Shown here: positions 60,831 to 64,000 of the stretch, in pieces
Position numbering within the stretch: position 1 is the stretch's first letter
Layout: each line of letters opens with the position of its first letter
Assembly: GCF_032813545.1 (NCBI RefSeq)
Contig: NZ_CP136520.1
Coordinates: forward strand, 366,001-430,000
DNA: 64,000 nt
Direction: 5' to 3'
Source of the DNA: Nodosilinea sp. E11
Lineage (GTDB): Bacteria; Cyanobacteriota; Cyanobacteriia; Phormidesmidales; Phormidesmidaceae
Notes under the pieces: generated by a model
The model's database searches: none
What the model was told of the DNA's origin: nothing
What the model saw: only the letters and a program-made list of their open reading frames with translations
Position numbers and translations under genes: made by a program

Positions 60831-61068
60831 GCCAGAAAGCAGCCCAAAAGAGCCCAAGCCAGAGTCAGCCCTGAAGCAACTGAGAGACCGCCTAGGCCTG
60901 ACGCAGGAAGAGTTGTCTCGCCGCTGTGGAATACCGCTGCGAACCTATGTGCGCTGGGAGACTGGAGAAGCTACGCCAAGGCCGACGATTCCGCAGGTGA
61001 AGGCACTGTGTAGGGAATTGGGGGTTGCGATCGAGGATTTACCTGATGAGTTTGGGCCATCAGGTTAA
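60829..61068 (+). CDS. XRE-family transcriptional regulator
   Basis: 79 residues. The helix-turn-helix is LRDRLGLTQEELSRRCGIPL, then RTYVRWETGEATPRP with the Trp-Glu-x-Gly turn typical of XRE. It ends VAIEDLPDEFGPSG. The ATG giving MPESSPKEPK was chosen because a dyad containing it suggests control there; a GTG six codons upstream is possible. Downstream 100 bp lies an AT-rich membrane protein gene in the same direction. Confidence 0.8.
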   Translation: MPESSPKEPKPESALKQLRDRLGLTQEELSRRCGIPLRTYVRWETGEATPRPTIPQVKALCRELGVAIEDLPDEFGPSG

Positions 61069-61168
61069 TATAAATTGTTATTGGAATGAAAGGATTCATA
61101 AAATAGTAACTATCCTCTAGCCAAATTGAAGGCTAAAGTATAAATCATAGTCTCTTGACTCAAAAATT

Positions 61169-62038
61169 GTGATAAACCAATTACTAGAGCTTCTTAATCA
61201 AGGATGGGTTGGCTCTCTCTTAGGAATTATTGGCCTCATTGCAACGTTTTTAACTATTGAAAATTCACAAAAAAGAAAAGCACTGGCCTATGACATTAAA
61301 ACCGTGCATCTCATAAAAGATTTTCAATATCAAATTAATGAGCTAAAAATATTGTATAAAGACAAAGAAATCAAAAACCTTTCAGTGTCTCTGATACTAA
61401 TCTGGAATGATGGAAAGGAAGTAATAAGAAAGAGTGATTTAGCTGAAGGGGATCCTATTAGACTGTGTTTATATCATGGGGAATTTATTGATAAGGCTTT
61501 GCTGTCTCATTCTGAAGAAAGAAATCAAATCAAGATGAGGTTGAAATCTAGCAATGAACTTCTACTAAGCTTTGAATATCTTTCTCGCGGCGACAAAGCC
61601 GTGATTCAAGTTTTTCACTCAGGCCTGACAGATCTAAAAGGCTCAATAATAGGATCTTTTGATGAACCCATCAGAAAACAGCCTGGGAGTTCTTTAGTGA
61701 TTTCACTAGCAAGAATAGTATGGATCTATATTCCTTTGCTTACTTCTATTTTGTTGCATTCTAACTTCATGAGGGTTTCTAAATTTTTTATCAATAATTT
61801 CCCCGTCTTCGTAGTTGACTCTATATTTTTCAATTTCTACACTTTGTATTTTTTGATTGTTTGTCTTCTTCCCTTTGTCATTTTTGCAATTATCTGCCAG
61901 AACTTTCCATTTGGAAAATACAACGCTTTCCTTGATGGGGTTGGGGAGAAGTATCTGGGAATCGTTCATTGGCCTGATGATGCCGGAGAGTCTGTTTTCG
62001 GAAAGAGTCTGTCTCGTTCTGTATTTCGGCTGCATTAA
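61169..62038 (+). CDS. Low-GC membrane protein of unknown function
   Basis: 289 residues. One N-terminal helix (GWVGSLLGIIGLIATFLTIE) is followed by a soluble beta-rich domain (about 40-175, IKNLSVSLILIWNDGKEVIR), then two C-terminal helices (VWIYIPLLTSILLHS and FYTLYFLIVCLLPFVIFAII). Layout resembles small sensors with a membrane-tethered domain, but I know no family. GTG start. Strongly AT-rich, so likely acquired with the XRE gene. The plus-strand end leaves a 600-bp gap. Confidence 0.6.
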   Translation: MINQLLELLNQGWVGSLLGIIGLIATFLTIENSQKRKALAYDIKTVHLIKDFQYQINELKILYKDKEIKNLSVSLILIWNDGKEVIRKSDLAEGDPIRLCLYHGEFIDKALLSHSEERNQIKMRLKSSNELLLSFEYLSRGDKAVIQVFHSGLTDLKGSIIGSFDEPIRKQPGSSLVISLARIVWIYIPLLTSILLHSNFMRVSKFFINNFPVFVVDSIFFNFYTLYFLIVCLLPFVIFAIICQNFPFGKYNAFLDGVGEKYLGIVHWPDDAGESVFGKSLSRSVFRLH

Positions 62039-62640
62039 TTTTTGTCTAGAGCGCAGAACATTGGGCTCTACTACCGTGCCACCCAACCGACCTTTGAAAC
62101 TACGACCTAGATGTGGCTGAAGACTAGAGGGACGATCGCCCCAGGCGGTCGATTGTCGCGATCGCCAACACATCCCTGTAGGGGCATTGCAGTGTGTCAC
62201 GCGCTGTAAGGTTGTGGCCCCATCGGCGATATAAGGTTATGCCCCCAGATGCACCTCAAATAGATTCCCATTGCCACAGGAATGACAGATAGGGATCATT
62301 GCAAACCAAACGTCCTAAAGATATCGGCTATGGCTCTAGCGGCAGGCATTTCCGTTTTTACGGGAATCCGGGTTAACCATGGGTTGTTTCCTAAGGCCCT
62401 GGGCCGACAAAAGCGTTCAGAATGACCTGGGTTACCCTCCATGGCAAAACTTCGACGTTACATTCAGTCGTAAAACACCACTCAAATCAACACCAAACGG
62501 CATTGACAATCACCGACAGCCACCCTTGTAGCACCGCTTTTTAACCCTTTTTGAATAGAAATTAACCTTTATGGGTGTCCTGCCAGAGCGATCGCCAGCT
62601 TGTTAGGATCGATAGCACATCCATAGCAATGGGAGATTCT
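62039..62640. other. Gene-free gap after the low-GC gene
   Basis: About 600 bp. Contains a GTAGGGGC-type repeat at 62179-62205 and a GGGAATCCGGGTTAACC segment, then AT-richer sequence before the attachment-family gene. No gene or RNA I can support. Confidence 0.4.
62179..62205. repeat. GTAGGGGC-type repeat (degenerate right arm)
   Basis: TGTAGGGGCATTGCAGTGTG then TCACGC. Left half equals the palindrome at 43.79 kb; right half is altered, as at 11.67 kb. Confidence 0.45.
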
Positions 62641-63156
62641 ATGACTCGCTTTCTCGTAGCCGTAGTCGATGGTGCCAGGGCTTGCTTCTTCAGCTTAGAA
62701 CCCCTAGCGGCACCGGAGCTAGAATCTGGCCCCGATTTGATGGAGCGCGGTGAATTGCTCAACCCCGCCATTGAAATGGCCGGGCAAGATCTGTGGGCCA
62801 ACACCAAAACCGGTCGCAATCGGGGGAACGGCAGCCGTGGCCACAGCTACGACGATCACCGGAGCAATCACTTGGTTGAGTTTGAACGCCGCTTTGCCCT
62901 GGCCATTGGGGCTCAGATAGACCATCTCATGGTCCACTACGATCTAAACACCCTAGTGCTGGTGGCAGAGCCCCAAATTTTGGGTCTTTTGCGCGAATGC
63001 GCGGCGGGCACCTATGGGCGATCTCACCAGGTGCAAGAACTAGCCAAAGACCTGTGCTGGATGAAACCCCGCCAGCTACAGGAATACTTGGCCCAACGAG
63101 GGGTGCTGCCTACCCGCCAGGTAGCCCTAGCCGTTGGGCGAACGCCCCAGCGCTGA
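62641..63156 (+). CDS. Host-attachment family protein (Pfam PF10116-like)
   Basis: 171 residues beginning MTRFLVAVVDGARACFFSLE. This strand-helix start, plus HLVEFERRFALAIGAQIDHL and LVLVAEPQILGLLRECAAGT, matches the family named protein required for attachment to host cells. Its fold resembles release-factor/eRF1-like domains (as in baeRF proteins). Start chosen at the ATG preceded by GGGAGA; a start four codons earlier (MGDSM) is possible. Function in a free-living cyanobacterium unknown. Confidence 0.8.
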   Translation: MTRFLVAVVDGARACFFSLEPLAAPELESGPDLMERGELLNPAIEMAGQDLWANTKTGRNRGNGSRGHSYDDHRSNHLVEFERRFALAIGAQIDHLMVHYDLNTLVLVAEPQILGLLRECAAGTYGRSHQVQELAKDLCWMKPRQLQEYLAQRGVLPTRQVALAVGRTPQR

Positions 63157-63239
63157 GCCAAGTCTCCTGCCTCTGTAGACGGGAACGGTCTATATCGCTG
63201 GCTATAGCAGATTGAGCTGAGACTCAATCTTTGCGATAG

Positions 63240-64000
63240 CTAGGCCTGATCAAAGCCACCTAAGGCCAGGGGTTGACTGACCAGAGCCAAGGCCTCGGCC
63301 AGCGGTAGGGGGTGGCTAAACAAAAAGCCCTGGCCAATGTCGCAGCCCATAGTTTGCAGGGTCGCCATCTGGGCCGGGGTTTCTATGCCCTCGGCCACGG
63401 TGGGTAAGCCTAGCTGGTGGGCAATGTCGATAATTGAGCCGACCAAGATTTTGGCGCGATCGCTGGTGCACAGCTTGTGAATAAACGATCGATCAATTTT
63501 CAAACAGTCAATCTCACAGCGCTCTAGGTAATTGAGGCTAGAGTAGCCCGTGCCAAAATCGTCGAGCGAGACCTCAAAGCCAGCGGCGCGGCATTTTCCG
63601 ATCGCATCAATGGCCTCAATCTCGTTTAAAAAGATCCGCTCTGTGACCTCTAACTTAATCTGTTGGGCATTTACTCCATGGCGGTGGGTACAGGCCAGAA
63701 GTCGATCAAAGAAATTGGCCTGTTGAAACTGTCTAGCTGAAATATTGATACTAATAAAAAAGTCGCTGTGCTCTAAACCTAAGTAATCAAACTGATGTTG
63801 AAAGTGACGCAGATCGGCGCAGGAATGCTCTAAAATCCAGTCGCCCATGGGCAAAATTAGCGAGGTCTCTTCGGCCAAGGCAACGAACTGTTGAGGGGCC
63901 ACCATACCGCGTTGGGGGCAGGGCCATCGTAGCAGCGATTCGAACCCAACAATTTTGCGCGTGTTTAAATCTAAAAGGGGCTGATACACCAGCGAGAGTT
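63240..64000 (-). CDS. EAL-domain phosphodiesterase (partial, cut by window end)
   Basis: The C-terminal 253 residues of a cyclic-di-GMP phosphodiesterase; the frame is open to the right edge. The signature reads ESLLRW where most have EALLRW. Downstream metal and catalytic motifs are intact: NISARQF, LEVTERIF, DDFGTGYSSL, CLKIDRSFI, VAEGIET and GQGFLFSHP. So activity is likely. The N-terminal sensor or GGDEF part lies outside the window. Confidence 0.93.
   Translation of the reverse strand, partial: LSLVYQPLLDLNTRKIVGFESLLRWPCPQRGMVAPQQFVALAEETSLILPMGDWILEHSCADLRHFQHQFDYLGLEHSDFFISINISARQFQQANFFDRLLACTHRHGVNAQQIKLEVTERIFLNEIEAIDAIGKCRAAGFEVSLDDFGTGYSSLNYLERCEIDCLKIDRSFIHKLCTSDRAKILVGSIIDIAHQLGLPTVAEGIETPAQMATLQTMGCDIGQGFLFSHPLPLAEALALVSQPLALGGFDQA

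Overview
The window looks like the chromosome of a filamentous cyanobacterium. The 8-bp palindrome GCGATCGC (HIP1) and its GCGATCG core are scattered through almost every gene. The window also encodes a magnesium-chelatase D subunit, a CYP38/TLP40-like lumenal cyclophilin, DevBCA-type exporter genes, cyanophycinase, a glycine-rich RRM protein and the filament-integrity genes fraC-fraD-fraE, which point to a filament-forming strain. The Leptolyngbya/Nodosilinea type is my inference. Nothing seen requires heterocysts.

Layout. 1-5.3 kb: tail of an unknown surface-like protein, the TIGR02588/TIGR02587 pair, ribokinase, a zinc-ribbon protein and a nucleoside transporter. 5.4-9.6 kb: a complete protein-arginine deiminase, then CofH (deazaflavin synthesis). 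9.5-11.5 kb: leftward operon efp-accB-pyrF-hypothetical. 11.7-17.2 kb: lumenal cyclophilin, thiL, a histidine kinase and an NSS transporter. 17.3-19.2 kb: a scar locus in which a low-GC glycosyltransferase-like gene sits between a truncated hydrolase and a truncated, stop-interrupted WD40 gene. 19.3-24.4 kb: devB-devC-devC-devA exporter with two permease genes, plus a YbjN-like gene. 24.9-29.5 kb: RNA-binding protein with a long leader, a 55-residue protein, a TPR protein, nei, tldE/pmbA and tRNA-Ser(CGA). 29.5-35 kb: decayed IS630, then a four-gene phosphorelay (response regulator with Hpt, multi-PAS kinase, two receivers). 35-43.8 kb: envelope and stress genes, a LURP-one gene with a decayed second copy, a baeRF-type ribosome factor, glutaminase, cyanophycinase, an aspartoacylase-like deacylase and HdeD. 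43.9-46.4 kb: fraCDE. 46.5-52.3 kb: double CobO, PRC-barrel protein, FAD-oxidoreductase/SelD fusion and small unknowns. 52.6-58.9 kb: chlD, an adenylate-cyclase-like protein with three copies of an unrecognised C-terminal domain, a pentapeptide protein and DUF389. 58.9-64 kb: small membrane proteins, a tandem array of covarying hairpins, a low-GC pair (XRE regulator plus membrane protein), a host-attachment family protein and an EAL protein cut by the window end.

Functional themes. Nitrogen recycling: glutaminase, cyanophycinase and a deacylase are adjacent and co-oriented, with an NtcA-like dyad before cyanophycinase. Filament and envelope: FraCDE and DevBCCA. Signalling: two kinases, three receivers, a cyclase and an EAL protein.

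Non-coding structure is rich. I see a ~100-bp palindromic MITE-like element in three copies, two families of short palindromes (GGTGGGC... and GTAGGGGC... types), a looser ~95-bp family, and an 86/85-bp tandem hairpin array whose stem arms differ by four fully compensated substitutions. No CRISPR array, rRNA or intact insertion sequence was seen. The most unusual items are the hairpin array, the cyclase with its repeated domain, the arginine deiminase, and the palindromic element that abuts the 3-prime end of fraE.
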